A stretch of DNA of 64,000 nucleotides from Phalacrocorax aristotelis. Lineage: Eukaryota; Chordata; Aves; Suliformes; Phalacrocoracidae. The stretch covers positions 7,897,223 to 7,961,222 of the forward strand of contig NC_134282.1 of NCBI RefSeq assembly GCF_949628215.1, in the 5' to 3' direction. Position 1 is the first letter of the stretch, and each line of letters opens with the position of its first letter. The translations under genes and the position numbers were made by a program. Shown here in pieces: positions 1 to 13,591 of the stretch. The notes under the pieces were generated by a model. It made no database searches, was not told the origin of the DNA, and was given only the letters and a program-made list of their open reading frames with translations.

Positions 1-1474
1 AAAAGAACAAAATAATGCACTAATCAAAACTGACTATTCAGAGTAACAATATATTTGGGAAAACAAAGACCAAAATGCATAGAAATTTCCTCCAATTAGT
101 GCATGGTGGTGATATGCACAAAAACCAGCATCTCTTCTGAAGCCAATGTTCAGGTCTAAACATTTTTTCATTTCTCTAAAGATTCAAAATGTATTTCCCC
201 AACCTAAAAAAAGAAGAGGAGAATAAAGTACACCCTCTAGGTCATGTAGCACTTGATAATCTTAAGATAGCTTAATCAGGAAGGAAGTCCCTGAAGGGGT
301 CTCTTTAGAAAACAGAAGGTCCTTAAAATCATGTCTGATAGATGAACCGGACTTGTAATTCATACAACTGAGAATTCCTCGTTGGAAAAAGAAAAACATT
401 AACTTCTCTTTACATACAGCATTAACTTTAAGTTATGAAGCTGAATAGTAACAACAATTTTATTTTTTTAAAATAATGATTAGGAAAGATTAAACTGAGA
501 CAATGACAAGGACTATTTTACTGATGCTATCATTAGCCAACTAAAAAAAATATCTACCAACATTTTATGCTTAGGACAGAGTAGCATGAAATCTTTCAAA
601 ATATTGATTATATTTTGTAAATTACTCAGTCATATATCAGAAGGTGAAGACATGAAATTGAGTAAACATAGATTAAAATGGTATCTAGACCAAGAATAGA
701 TGTGATAGATCCTGCAAAAATTCAATAGAGAGCACTGAGTAAAAACTATTCATCCTTCAAAAACCCGGACAGTTATGTACAGGACAAGAGACAGCTTACG
801 TGTAGAACAGATAACCAACACTGCAGAGTACTGCAGGCCTTTGTGACCAATTTTAAACACATGAAATAACAAGCTGAATTCAAGTTTTTAATTTAGTTTT
901 AGAATGGACAAGACTTAAAACCAAAATAAAATTTACATTCCAGTACCCAAGCTAGGTACGTAAAAAAGAAAAGCCTAAGTCTATATCCACAGAGTGAAAA
1001 TACAGTTAAGAATTTAGCTGTCATTGTTGGCTGCTTATTGAGCTAACAGCTAAATCTCTACAAAAGCATGGATGAGGAAGAACTTCAAGAACAGAGAGGA
1101 GGAGGGGTGATTAACCAGACTGCTGGAGAACCAGAAAGGAGCCACAGAAGTCAACGACAGGCAGGATTTCTAGGCAAGCATTGTAAAGCAGACCTGTAAC
1201 CAGCTCAGAAAGCTGAGGATAAACTACTCCTGAACATTAGCTAAGGAAGTTATTAGAATTTTTTGCCAAACTGATTTCATTTCATGTACTCAGTATACAA
1301 TGACACCTAGTGGCCCTATGCTTTTCTTCCAATTAGTAAATACCATTTAGCTGAGAAGGGAAAAAACAAAGTTTAGCAAATTTTACAAAATAAGAACTAC
1401 TATTTATTAAGATTAGCCTTCCTTTCACGTAATTCGTTTTTTAGAGTAAGACACAGAGGCAGAGGGTTCTTGGG

Positions 1475-1538
1475 ATTTTTTTTGTTTGTTTCTTTGGTTT
1501 TGTGTGGGTTTTTCCGTGTTTTGTGGTTTTTTTTTTTT
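1475..1538. repeat. T/G-rich low-complexity tract
   Basis: Runs of T interrupted by G, including TTTGTTTGTTTC and a terminal T run. Confidence 0.85.
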
Positions 1539-4500
1539 AATTTAAAATTCTAGAAATTAAATGAATCTAAGCTTTTATTTGCTGGTAATTACTGTTCCTA
1601 AAAAGTATCACCAGGTTTGAAAAGACAGAAAAAAAAAAAACCACAAAACAGCCCAACTCTTATTTTTTCTTAGATCAAAAAGCCAAGCAATTGGTTTTTT
1701 TAATAACTGCAGCTTTTTTATATACAATTCCAATTACAGCTTTTCTCCCTTGCTATTAAAGTATGATTTCTCTACCAAAAACCACCTGTCAGTGAGACAC
1801 TGGTCATGGGTAGGAAACTGTGTAACCTAAATTTCTGTGGAATTGTCATGACTTTCTTTTGTATCTTCTTGCATCAAAGCATTTCCTGTTTACATCCAAG
1901 AAAAAGCAATCACGGAAAAGATATTTAATTCAGGTGCCAAGCATCAGGTCCAAGATAATCTTCTACGCTGCATGTATATCCCACAAGTTATGTGCTGATG
2001 TAAACAACAAAACTACCCTGGATTTAGCATGACCACAGGAATTATGGATTATGATCTGGCTAAGTATAATTCATCTTTCTTATATGGTTGTGACTTAAAG
2101 ATAGTTATAATGTAGTTGTGAGGGTTCTCCACAGCTCACTAATGTAATGGAATATAACTACAATATGTTTAATAATATAGTAAATAACTAATGAAATTTA
2201 ATCTGACTGTATCTAATTGTATGACCTTACTAATTAAGAAATCAGGGGTTTGGTTGTCTATGTGGTAAATAAATACATCACCATACAACTGGGAATTACT
2301 GGTGACTTCAGTTTAGGCCATACATACACTAACATTTTGAAAAGTTGAAGAGAACTGAGTACTGTTGGGAAGCTAATGCACGTGAATTGAACTTGTCAGG
2401 CTGGCTATTGCCAATTTTACATGCAATTCCTCTACTACATCATAGGCAAGTAATTTTAGAATTGCATATTCTACATTTTATGTGAAGAGTTGTAGATGGA
2501 CTACCTACTTACATTCTTGGATTCTTATCAAGGGTAAAAATGAAAACATTTAGAAACTATAAGTAATAACAGTATTTAATATTTATATTATTTACCAAGT
2601 TAATATATAAGAAAGCTGCTTACCCCACCCCTACAGTTAACATATTAAGAAATGAAAAGGTTTCCAGCTATTTTAACAGGTAAAGGAGACTGAAATTGTA
2701 CCTGCTCCTCTTGCAAGTAGTTGTGACAATGATTAACAAAGTAAAAACCACATTTTACAATTCTTTGTTCTGTTAAAACCTGACAGTCAATTTAACTGTT
2801 TCTTAACTTTTTAACTGTGCTTATTACTTGACCCATTATTTGGAATTATGTAAAAGAAAACCCAAACACTTTGCTCATTTTTCTAGTAAAAGATCTTTCA
2901 AAATACGGATAGCATTTTCGAAAGTGAAACTAAGAAGGCAGCACGCAGATATTTGTTGAAAAGAAAACATGCTTGGGCATGCTTAACATAGCCGTCACAC
3001 CTAAATTTACGAAGTCTCAGAACAGACCACAAGGATATCTCTAATTATTTGCACCAGTTATCTTCCTCTAGTTCACAGGCATGAATTCATGAGAGGGGAG
3101 GAAGCAATGTGCAAAAAAAAAAAAGTAAAACCTCTATTTAGTTGAGAAGACAATCAAAATGGATGCCAACACTAAGACATTGGTGACACTGGCAGACAGC
3201 TAACGAAGAACACATCATCCACAGAAGTTACATAATCACTGTATGAAACTGCATCAAATACCCACTGAGTATTTTGGGAAGGCTCTACATTCAGTGAAGG
3301 AACTCTAAACGGAATTATGAACCCAATTTCAGTTTCTTCATTGCGTGTGAATTCTTCTATGTCAGACTGAAGTTACCATTGGGATGCTGGCACATCACTA
3401 GTAACAGAGGTGGTCAACTCAAACACTGTACATAATGAACATACTTCTAAACAAGTTTCTACAGAATGCCTCAGCTTAGTTACCAGAAACCAATTATTGG
3501 TACATTCTAATAGAAACACAGGTTTGTTTGTGGGGAAATTTCTAAGCAATAAAGTTAACTGACCACTGTAGCAAATAATGATGAACCTTGCTTGTCAGCA
3601 TGCTACAAAGTTGTAAAAAAATGGCAAGAGGCATTCTCATTTGAAAGCCACTTCCTCTAGTGAAAAGTATGAGGAATAATTTCAAGGAACGTGGAAGCTG
3701 GAGATTCTGCCTTCCTTCGCATAGCCGAACTTTTGAGTAGGTGAATTATTTCAGTGCCACGACGTTTAAGATACCTTCTAAATTTAATATTATATTGTGC
3801 ATAAGTGCAAAAACTTTTAAGCAAGTAAATGGTAAAAGCCTTCAAAAACCAGTGTAAGAATTGCTCAGAATAAAATTAACCATTTGAAATCAACGACTCA
3901 GTTGAGGAGGCTACAAGAGAGTCACCATAAGCACAGGGTGAAGCAGCAGCACAGAATATGCTAGCCAGGAGTGCCTGGACTTGTGCTTGCTGCATTCAAG
4001 CCCATGAGGATGCCACGGGTGGATGCCCATAAGGGTGTCTGCTGAGCTGACAGAAGTGGCGACATCATCAGTATGTTCTATCACTATTTTAATGTTAGAA
4101 GGCTGCCAAGTCAAGGGCCTATCTATTTTGAATTCTGTGTGTTTCAGTAGAAGTTATACTTGCATCCTAGGAGTATTTTAGGAATGCTGTATGTTTAATG
4201 TAAGGTACCTATTATAGACAGAATTCTTCAAATTTCAGTCTCGATGGTGCATGCACACTCTTCTGTGTTCATGCTACACTAAAATTCTCATTAGGACTAG
4301 CACATCTTTAACAATGCAGGCATCTTACTTAAATAGCTGTACTCCACCGCTGTACATAACTTCCTAGAGCAAATTTGTGAAGGGCAAGAATTCCACCTCC
4401 CATGTAGGCCTCAACAGGTGGGACAATAAAATGCCTGAACTCCCTATTACCTAATTTCTTAGAGCTACTACTATTTTCTCTAAGAATTACACATTCATTT

Positions 4501-6838
4501 CTAAAATGAGCCAATCCTCTCAGAACAGAAAGCTTTTAAATCTGAGTTTATCCAATGTTCTGTGGCATACAAGGATTTGAATTTTAAACAAGGTTATCAA
4601 ACTCCTTGATAAAAGGAAAGCTTTGACCTACTCATTAAGCTGCCTTTCTGCAATTCTTACCAGTAGTCTTGAAACAGGATACTACTACTTCACTTCTGCA
4701 GATAACTCTTGTTTGTTGCTTTTGGCAGACAGTAGCGTTACGTTCCAGCAACCTTCCTTTACATTGAGTAGGGTCTGTGGACTGAAGCACTAATTCCAAA
4801 GCTAAGTCTGAACGGTGTAATTCACTAATCCCAATACTGACATCCCGCCTCAAATGGTGACAAACTGTAGTGTAGTCACTGGTAATTTCTGCTGTGCACA
4901 ACAGTAGTTTAGCCTATGATAGTGCTGGAACTGGAATTACAGAGTTTTAGCATGCAGCCATCAGATTTCATTTTAAAAATTCTGGTATGAAACAAGACAG
5001 GGCTAGCAAACAGCCTTTGACACTGACAGCAACCTTAAAACTCTTCATGAAGAAACAAACAATACCTTTTTGGTTGCAAGAACTTGCCTGCATGATGACT
5101 AGTTGTTTTTGGAGAACTGATAGAGAAGGATGTTTGCTTACCAATTACTGCCTCTTCTTCTCAACATGCAAATTTGGGAAAAAATACTTTTTTGAAGACA
5201 GTGTCTTGCAACACAATGAGTTTTGTCAACTGAACTGTTAATACAACATTTGCAGATCTACTTTGTTAGCATTCCAACTACGTAAACACAATTTTCCAGG
5301 ATTTTGGGTTGTCACTTAGCTTCTGGTGTCTTAATCTGAAGCTTTAAAATAAAGTGCTGAAAACCTTGGGATAGATTACCATGGATCCTATACAACCTAA
5401 CAGACTAGACTAACTTTTGAGTGTTAAAACTCACATATCAAGAACATTTTGGAAGCACATTAAAGCATAGGCACATTAAAACATATATTGTAACAAGGGA
5501 ATTTTGTAGCTTGGAATCCCATAGATGGAAACATACTGCATGCTGAGGGGGAGCACTAGGTACTTTGGGTGCTTTTTTAGGGGAATTTTCTGTTGTAGTA
5601 GTTGTGTTTTAGTTTTTGGAGGGGTTTTTGGTAGTGCAGCTCATCAACACTAGTCAAATCCAAAAGTGGAGTAATGTAATATCTAACTGAATTGAAATTT
5701 ACATTCAGTTTTGCTCACAAGGAATAGTTTTAGAAAAAATAGTGCCTAGAAGATTCAATACTATATATTGGGAAAACCTTCCGTGTTTTCACACGTGGCC
5801 GAGAACCTTAGCAAGGCATTACCTTAGAGAGCAGGACACCCTGTTTGTCTTAGTTTCCCGCTTCAACTGTTGCAAGTAGAACACAAGAAATCTTCTGAAC
5901 CCTTTGTAGAACTTCCAACACACTTTATCAATTGAATCCAGACTTAAAAATCACACATTTTGTCAATACTAGTACAATAGACAAATCCTTTATACAAGCT
6001 TTTCTTTTTCTTTACATTTTCTCCACCTTTGAGGTCCCGGACAGGTGGAAAGCCTTCCTACTTCTTTAACTGGTACAAAGGAAGCCTATTGCAAATAGGG
6101 AGCATGTTCTCTAATAGCCTGGGTGTTTTTTTCTCACAAGAAGTTTCCTGAAGTTTCAACATTCGGATTTACCTCCCTCATACCTAGATGTCAAATCTAC
6201 CTAGCCGTGCTTCTGCATCAGTACAAGGTGATAGCTTCATTTCAGAATTCTCTTGCTACCAGCATTTGGAGTAATGAAAAGTAAAATAAGGTACTACAAT
6301 CTCTCCAATTTCTAATTCCTGCCTTATAACAGAAGAGTTATAGTTCTTTGAGAGAAAGCTGTTGGCTGGGCTTATGGTCAAAACAGATAACTTTATTTCA
6401 AGATTACATTAAACTACCACAAAATTTTAGATATGACTGTGGCTGTCATATTTAGTATTTTTAGGCAATCATAGCTTTTTTAAAAAATTCAGGACAATAT
6501 TTTATTAGTTTCACTGTAATGGTAGCATACTCTTGGTCACACACTAGCTTTTAAAGCTCTTTAAACACCCATAAAAGGAAGTTGTTATTGAGTCCAAAAA
6601 TCTTTGAGTGATGGATGGGTATCAGCAGGTTATACTGTAATCCCAAGCATAATACCTGTTACAACAGTTATGATAATTTTGTAACTTCTTAATACTGTCA
6701 ATGTGTATATTCAATTTACTTACTAAATTAACTGATTAACTGAATTACAGTTTGCAAATTCGTGGTATTACATAATTTCATTTCATTTAAGTGATACGCA
6801 AATGTAGACAGCGGTCAGATCATCACTTAATTCAACTT

Positions 6839-6881
6839 CGTCAAGCATCAGAAGATTAACAGTCTTCTGATGTTTGTGACG
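6839..6881. other. Perfect-stem hairpin of unknown role
   Basis: The left arm CGTCAAGCATCAGAAGA (6839-6855) pairs with TCTTCTGATGTTTGTGACG (6863-6881) across a 7-base loop. CATCAGAAGA and CGTCA pair exactly with a short internal mismatch. It lies in the presumed SMC4 intron 5. Confidence 0.8.
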
Positions 6882-7351
6882 GTATTATTATATATGCATG
6901 TATAAAAAAATTTAATGTAAAACCATTTTAATCTAAAATTCAACATGTTAAGCATGAACGTTTGTTCCCCAAAAAGGGCTATTTGAGTTATTAGGAGAAT
7001 TCATACCACACAACTTCAAAACAATAGGATTTTCTTTATATGCAACAGGTAATCAACTGAACTTGTCCTTTAAGCACTGAACTGAAGCGAACAGTTGAGT
7101 TGTAGCCCACATATCTAGAATGCTGAGAGAACAGTACTGGCAGTTACAACAGCCACCTCTCAAAGTCTTGTGGAGGATTACAGTAGCTGTAGGCAAAATC
7201 TGTCATTGTTTGCCCTATTGAAGAAAATCAATCTTGATCAATCCAAACTATAGCACAATTTCAATTATTTTCTTAACTTTTTTAATATAGAAGGCTAGAG
7301 AGAACTGACCTGGCATAGAGCAAACTTCTCTTAATAAAATAACAGTAAAGT

Positions 7352-7413
7352 TTAGAATCACAGAATCACAGGTTGGAAGGCACCCCAGGGATCACCTAGT
7401 CCAACCTTCCTGG
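7352..7413 (-). mobile_element. Short CR1 3' end
   Basis: GAATCACAGAATCACAGGTT then GGAAGG and CACCTAGTCCAACC is the reverse complement of the CR1 3' terminus. Only about 60 bases remain, in sense with SMC4. Confidence 0.85.
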
Positions 7414-10400
7414 GAAGAGCACATTTTTAACTTTATGGAACACAGCTGTATTTCAATCTCTTTCAAACAGTAAAGCATTTCTCCCAGAGCAAGGGGAATG
7501 TGGGCAAGAGATTTTGCAAGATTTTCACCACCCAGCTACAGGAGTTGAAAATACAGCGCACACAACTTCTTCGCATCATCAGCAAAAGGAAGAGCAATGG
7601 CTTATGCAGCCAATAGAATGAAACCAGTAGCATCATGGATTTGCTTGAAGGAGAAACCACATTAGAACATTTAGAATCTTTACTATAAATCTAGTTTTCT
7701 ACAGAGATTTAAAAGAGAAAATAAGACAAATTTTGGGACATTCCAATTACTGTTTTTCCTTCCTTGATTTTCTATTCTAATCCACTTCTGAACACTGACA
7801 TTAGAAGTAGCACTAGTACTAAATTACTACTAATAAGGTTCAGGCTCTTTTCTGATGCAGTTCCATTTCTACATGTTTGCTTGACAGAACTTGTAACTGC
7901 TGCAACAGTCAGTTGGGAGTAAAATCAGAAGTAGTAATGAATATTAACCTGTCATATCACTTGGTAAGTGCTAGCTTAGAAGCTGCATAATTCTTCGTTT
8001 CTGCATCTCTAGTTGTTTCACAAAGTTATTCTTCCTGGATATTTTGAGCAAAATATGGACGCATTGAAAATACAAAGGCACCCAAACTGTGTTTTTATCT
8101 TATATAAGCCACTGGGCAGCAATGTAAGACGGGTCTTCCCATTTCCCTGTACACTACTATGCTTTTTTTTACTTTATCAAAACGATAGCTCTTACTTTTT
8201 AGGCAGGAGTACAGAAAAATAGCAAAAATAAGTGCCAAATCTGTGTATCTTCAATTTTCCATAATGGTAATTTCAATTTTACTTTATTTTGACAGCGTGC
8301 CCACACTCCCCTCTTCATGTAAAGTTTTGACTATGAATTCTAATTCTACATATGTGGATTTGGAAGCCAGGTACATAGGTAACCAATATTCCTGTAACCT
8401 TATTCTTTTTTTTTTCCTGGAAATACGACTGTAATGCAGCTCTTGTAAGCAGGGTTTTTCTATATTATTGCTGCTGTTACTTAATGTTTGCAGTCATATC
8501 TCATTTCTACCCTTCAATTTTACCAGATGGCAAACATACAGGAGGGAGAAAGCATCAAAAACTCAACTTCATTCTCTGCCTTCCAAGTATTATAAGCTAG
8601 GTGGGAAATCAAGAAAGTCAAATAAGTAATAAACGCACATACAGTAATCTCCAATGCCACTACTGTCCAAAGATGAGGAAAAACTTAGAATTAGCCTGTT
8701 ACACAACATTCAGTCATTTGCACAAAACTACTATTCTGCATTCTGGAAATAATTTAAAAGTAGCCTTTGTCAAGCTGTTTGCACATCTGTCTAATTTTAG
8801 AAGCTTTCTTAAGGACATTCTTGTATTTAATACAAGAATACAAACAGATCACAAATCTAGAGTCACTTTGGAATCTAAGTCAGTTATTGTCAAACTCAAC
8901 CTACAAAGTTTGACTTCACATTATTGGTATGTTCTAATTAAACTCTCTGACCACTCAATTACACACTGCCCCTAGAAAAGTGCTTTTCTCCGCTTTCCGT
9001 ATGCCCCCCTTTTTCTGAAGAAAGTTTAATAAACATTGGTTACAACATTATGTTCCAATTTGCAAAATAAAAATCCAATGAATGGCCAGTGTAAGTTTCC
9101 TGATAATCTAAGAGATTTTGAAACTATGCATAAGCCATGCTAGCATATCTTATGCTGCTGTATTCACTTCAGCATAAAGCATCATATTTAAACAGTCGTG
9201 ACATTGATTCTGTACTCTATGTATCAGTGCAAGGCTTCTATTTTCATAGTATTTTATTCAAATAATCTTGTTTTACTTAATTATATTATCACACTTGCTT
9301 TAATTCTTCCTAACACTTCAGCTCAGCTGTCCTTGACCTTTCTAGAACAAACCTCCCTTTACCATCAATGTTGTCAGCATAGATCTCCATTTATAATCCC
9401 AGTAGAGCTTTTCAGCTTCTGCTCCACTCAGTGCTTTAGCTCAAACGTTGGTGCTCCTCATTAGGAAAGCAGATCTCAACGACTGGGAGCTTCTGGCTTA
9501 TCTCAAAGTGAGAAGAAAATCTGCTCTCCCTCATTTCCTCTCCCATACACTGAAAGAGCGACTCCTATATTATTTCCACAAAGCAGCAGGTGAAAAACTT
9601 GACTAAAGTTCCTTTCGGGCAATATAATCTTGCCATAGGATAAGACTTAGTACATTAAAAGCGCCATTCCAATCAGTTACAAAAATACATACTTATAAAA
9701 TCACTGTAGTAGTTTATACTTGCTTAAGATTACATGAGAATATTTTAATTAAGTCTATCAAATACATTCAAGTGAAATACTACTGTAATTAGTACAAAAT
9801 TTACTTAAAAACAGTTTCAATTTGACAGAAAATGGCTCCTAAAGTAAACTGAAATCACCTCACAGAAGTCTGCTCTCACGATACTGTCTTTCAGTACAAA
9901 ATTAATTCAAAGTCTTGGGCCATTTATTACCATTGCTACAATATTAACTTGCAACGTTGCTGAATGGGAGTTAACTATGAAACTCCACTTTCAAGAAGTT
10001 TGTATCAACTTCACTTCTCTTACCTTGAAAGACTGCAAAAGCCAATTTCAGCAGGCGTTAACAGTTGCTGTCCACAGCCGGTTTGCCTTGCTCCCCAGAC
10101 ATGCCTAACCTGTGATGTCGAAAACTGACATTTCCTTCAAACGCTCCCCATTTATTTAATAATTCCTTAGAGGCAAACTAGCAGGATAAAAAGGCTGAAT
10201 TTTTTTTCTGGCCTCAAGGTTAACTGGTTCAGGAGAGTCACTATTGAGCAACAGCAAACATACTTACCTTCTGAGTTTTGCCCAGCCAAGTCAACGCACA
10301 GAACCCACACAGATTTTCCGTATATATACACTGACATAAGTGTATATACACACACAGGCATATACATTCCACTTAAGTCTTTTGAGAAAAGCCAAGTAAT

Positions 10401-13065
10401 TTTATGTGTTGTTCTTTACAGATATACAAGTTACTGAAGCTGGGACATTGGGTGTGGAAGACAGGAAAAAATAGCATCAAGATGCTAGATTTTACCAGAG
10501 TGCATAGCATACTTTTTTTTTTAAGTAACAAGATGCATTTTCCCTTGTTGCCGTTTCAGGCTGAACAGTTGTCTATTCCTGAAGTACTAAAAGCATATAG
10601 CAATTTATTAAAAACATGAAATATGTAGCGTTAGAACTTAAAGATCACAAAAATGACAAACTCCTCCTGTTAAGTGTTGGCAATAGCCCATTGTAACCAA
10701 AACCATTTTTAAACACATTTTTTTTTCAACTAGCTAGCTCAGGCACAGAATTCGTAATACTTCTAGAACTACTCAGTCTTATATGTTCTGTGTTTCCACA
10801 GGTGGTTTTTTGCAATGTTACTCACAGAAGTCATCAGCAGTTTGATTTTAATATTTTCAGTATGGCATCAGAAGAAGTACCTGTACCATGCCCTACCCAA
10901 CTTTTACAAAATCTGGTCTGGCTACACTTTCAAATTTTATCCTAAAAGACACCAAAATCTTCCATGTCAGAAAAAGACTGGAAAATATGGGTGAAGTGGG
11001 GAGAAGAAATAAAAAAAGCGGTCTTCTAAAAACCAAATATTTTCCAGTGAATAATGCTAAATATGCTAGCAAGATATAATCAAGTATCTGAAGGTTTTGG
11101 CACTACATGTAGGATATATTCTCTTACAACTTTTTCTTTAGTATTAGCAAGTGAATATTCTGTCACACAAAAAGCAGCATTTGATAATCCTTAATTAGCA
11201 TTTTTGCAAAAAAATCTATAAGTATTTTGATTACATGCTATTGACAGAGTCAAAAATCAAAGAGATTTATGACTTATTTTAAATGAAATTACTGTGACTT
11301 GATATCAAGTTAAACTTAGGGTAGTCTGTACTAGTTTATCTACAGCAAGAGAAGAGCAAAAGCTGAATAAACCTGTTAATTATTCCTCCAACTTTAAGTA
11401 ACTTAATTTGAAAAAACCTTAGGGGGAAAAAGGGCAACACTTGTAATCGTAGTTCACAGCCTTAGCCTTCTGACACGATCTCATTCACTTCAAACTATAT
11501 TTTTACTATTTGGGGTTTGAATTTCCGCTGTCATTATGTGGAAAATATTGTTACCTTTCCCAACTGGAAAATACTCAACTTTGAATTGCCAAATCAGTAG
11601 ATTTCACTTCAAAAAAGGTGCAGAACTTTTTGTGCTAAGGGAAAGTACTTTGCCTCCATCAGAATGACTAAAGAAACAGAAAATCTCAGTACGGTTTCCT
11701 CTGCCGTTCATTATAATACATTACCCACAAAGAGTCTAGTGTAATGAAAGAAAAAAAAAAAAAATAGCGGTGGCAACCATTGCTTTATGCCTTAATATCG
11801 GTAATACCCCCCCCTTATTTCCCATTGCACAGGTGGAAAGCATGAAACTCAAGGTTTTAGGAAAAGGTGTGCCTTCCTCACTGATAACTTCCTGGGAAAC
11901 AATTAATGGGAGAACAAAACAAATCCCATTTGGGGGAAGAAAATAGAATAAATCAAAAAGCTTAGCAATACTCCCTCCCAAATGTTGCCCTTCCCCTCCT
12001 CCCAGTGGTAAAAGGGTATGTTCTTTAACACCAAGCTTTAGATATCTCTGCACCATAACTTCTACCTAGCTTGATCTTTGATTCTGCATTGTCTCCCTTT
12101 TTAAAATTTAGCTAAAATGATACTTAAGAAAAACTGTGCAGAAAAAAAGAGAGTGTATTTACTACAGTTGTTTTGTTGGAGGTACTTCTCACTCCATCTT
12201 CAAACAGAAAACACAGGAATATAGTGTTGGAGAGAATAATTAATTGGCATGGAGACTTCAAAACAGATATATCCTCTTTTTGTGGGTGTAACTGTAAAAA
12301 AGGACTGCACGAAAAGGCTTGAGGAAGTGAAGCAAGCACAGCGACCTATCTAGAATTTTTTTTTTTTTTAGAGGGGAACTGTAAGCTCCTTTGACAAAAA
12401 CAGGCCTAAAATAAACGCTATTGAAAAATTTCAGACCTTGGGAGGCTCCCACTGTTCACTAATTTTCTAGGCCATGATCCTCCAGAGTAGATTTGGGACC
12501 TGTTAGTAATAGTAGTGAAATAATTACAGGTAACTGCAGCTATAGTTACTCAATTCAATTAATATTTAAATACTTCCATCAAGTACTTTTACTTAAAATG
12601 TAAATTGAGTTGTTTGGCACACAGCAAAATTCTCCATTATATTTGAAAACTAGAAAGAAATCAGTGTAGCTCTCTTCAGCCTGTCTTTTAAACAGCAAAC
12701 AGATGTCAGCAAGCCTTATGATTTTAAAGGTCAAACGTGAATATAAGTGATATTATATTGACAAATTCTATTATTATTTTTACAGTATGGGTTGTAAACT
12801 GTAGCTTTTAAAAACATAGCTTGAACTGGCTATAAATCTGCTATTCTTCGAGTCCTCTACAGTTGTTAAACAAGTGTAAACAAAAAGTACACTGCATGTG
12901 TTTTTTCTTGCACTTAATTTTTATGCACAATTTTTATATACATACTTCTCCACTAAAATCATGTCTATATATGAGAGCCGTAGATAACTTAACAGTAGAA
13001 TCATTAATATTTATGTTAATATTGATACACTTTTATCTAAAGTATAAACAAGTTGCTGAATCTCT

Positions 13066-13146
13066 GCCACGCTTAAGCAGCACAATAATATTGGGGTTTA
13101 AGGTTTATTTTACTACACCAATATTTACGTGCTGCTAGGGCGGAAC
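13066..13146 (-). ncRNA. MIR16-2: mir-16-2 precursor
   Basis: On the minus strand the 5p mature arm is at 13137-13116 (TAGCAGCACGTAAATATT, ending GGTG). The 3p arm is at 13094-13073 (CCAATATTATTGTGCTGC). They face each other across an A-rich loop, and the flank GTTCCGCCC pairs toward GTGGC at the base. It sits about 150 bases downstream of mir-15b on the transcript, the normal spacing of this conserved two-hairpin cluster. It has the same seed as miR-15b. Confidence 0.97.
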
Positions 13147-13227
13147 AAGTATGACAACTCTTCTATTCATCCACATGTCAGGAACACAAATTTGTTAATA
13201 GAAAAATTTATATTAGTATCTTCAACT

Positions 13228-13326
13228 GTTTCTCTTCCTTAAATTTCTAAAGCAGCAAATAATGATTCGCATCTTTATTAGAGCATGCAAACCATGATGT
13301 GCTGCTAGAGTACTTTAAGGCCTCAA
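13228..13326 (-). ncRNA. MIR15B: mir-15b precursor
   Basis: Read on the minus strand, this is a miR-15b hairpin. The 5p mature arm is at 13307-13286 and begins TAGCAGCACATCATGG, with the avian-type TTTGCA end. The 3p arm is at 13269-13248 and begins CGAATCATTATTTGC. The lower stem (GAGGCCTTAAAGTACT opposite AAATTTAAGG) also matches the vertebrate precursor. It lies in the SMC4 intron after exon 5 on the SMC4 strand, the same place as in mammals, so it should be processed from the SMC4 primary transcript. The seed AGCAGCA is shared with miR-16 and targets cyclins and BCL2-type mRNAs. Confidence 0.97.
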
Positions 13327-13414
13327 AAACAAGACTTATAACCTAGACAGTATTTTTTATAAATATAACTGGAAATACAACCTTACTTAAAATTGTTTTC
13401 ATTCATATACCAAC

Positions 13415-13591
13415 CTGTAAAATTAAGAACCTGTTATGGTCCAGATCAATTCCATGGCTTCGAAGAAGTATACCAACATCTTTGAATGTCTTTTTCTTTC
13501 CATTGATGTAGTAGACAGAAGAATTATCTCTATAAGCAGTTCTAGACACACAAAAATTGCTGTTAGGAACGACTTCGTAATCGTCTCCGTC
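13415..13591 (-). CDS. SMC4: SMC4 exon 5 (residues 168-226)
   Basis: The acceptor is CCTCAAACCAG|GACGG and the donor is TTACAG|GTTGGT. The exon is 177 bases, 59 codons in phase 0. It encodes DGDDYEVVPNSNF through GKKKTFKDVG and LLRSHGIDLDHNRFLILQ, the segment that ends at the conserved Q-loop glutamine of the SMC head. The donor falls right after that glutamine. The next expected exon (GEVEQIAMMKPKG in the family) was not found in the remaining 13.4 kb. Confidence 0.96.

Larger units (their letters stand above)
1..13065 (-). other. Presumed SMC4 intron 5 (unfinished); no supported exon
   Basis: This AT-rich sequence lies downstream of SMC4 exon 5 and of the microRNA cluster. I looked for the following SMC4 exons and for other protein homology and found nothing I can support. 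The open frames are short and look random. Visible structure is a T/G-rich tract at 1475-1538, a short antisense CR1 end at 7352-7413, an unexplained hairpin at 6839-6881, a small AT-rich hairpin at 10323-10348, and scattered A or T runs (3112-3124, 11750-11764, 12356-12370). The interval is either a very long intron or an assembly or rearrangement boundary. Confidence 0.55.

Noticed and set aside
8601..8975. 124-codon open frame on the plus strand left of SMC4
   Set aside because: No homology to the expected neighbour TRIM59 or other family. Composition is like the surrounding AT-rich intron and there are no convincing splice sites.
10323..10348. 10-bp stem hairpin TATATACACT/AGTGTATATA
   Set aside because: It is simple AT alternation next to a CA run and likely arose from microsatellite sequence.
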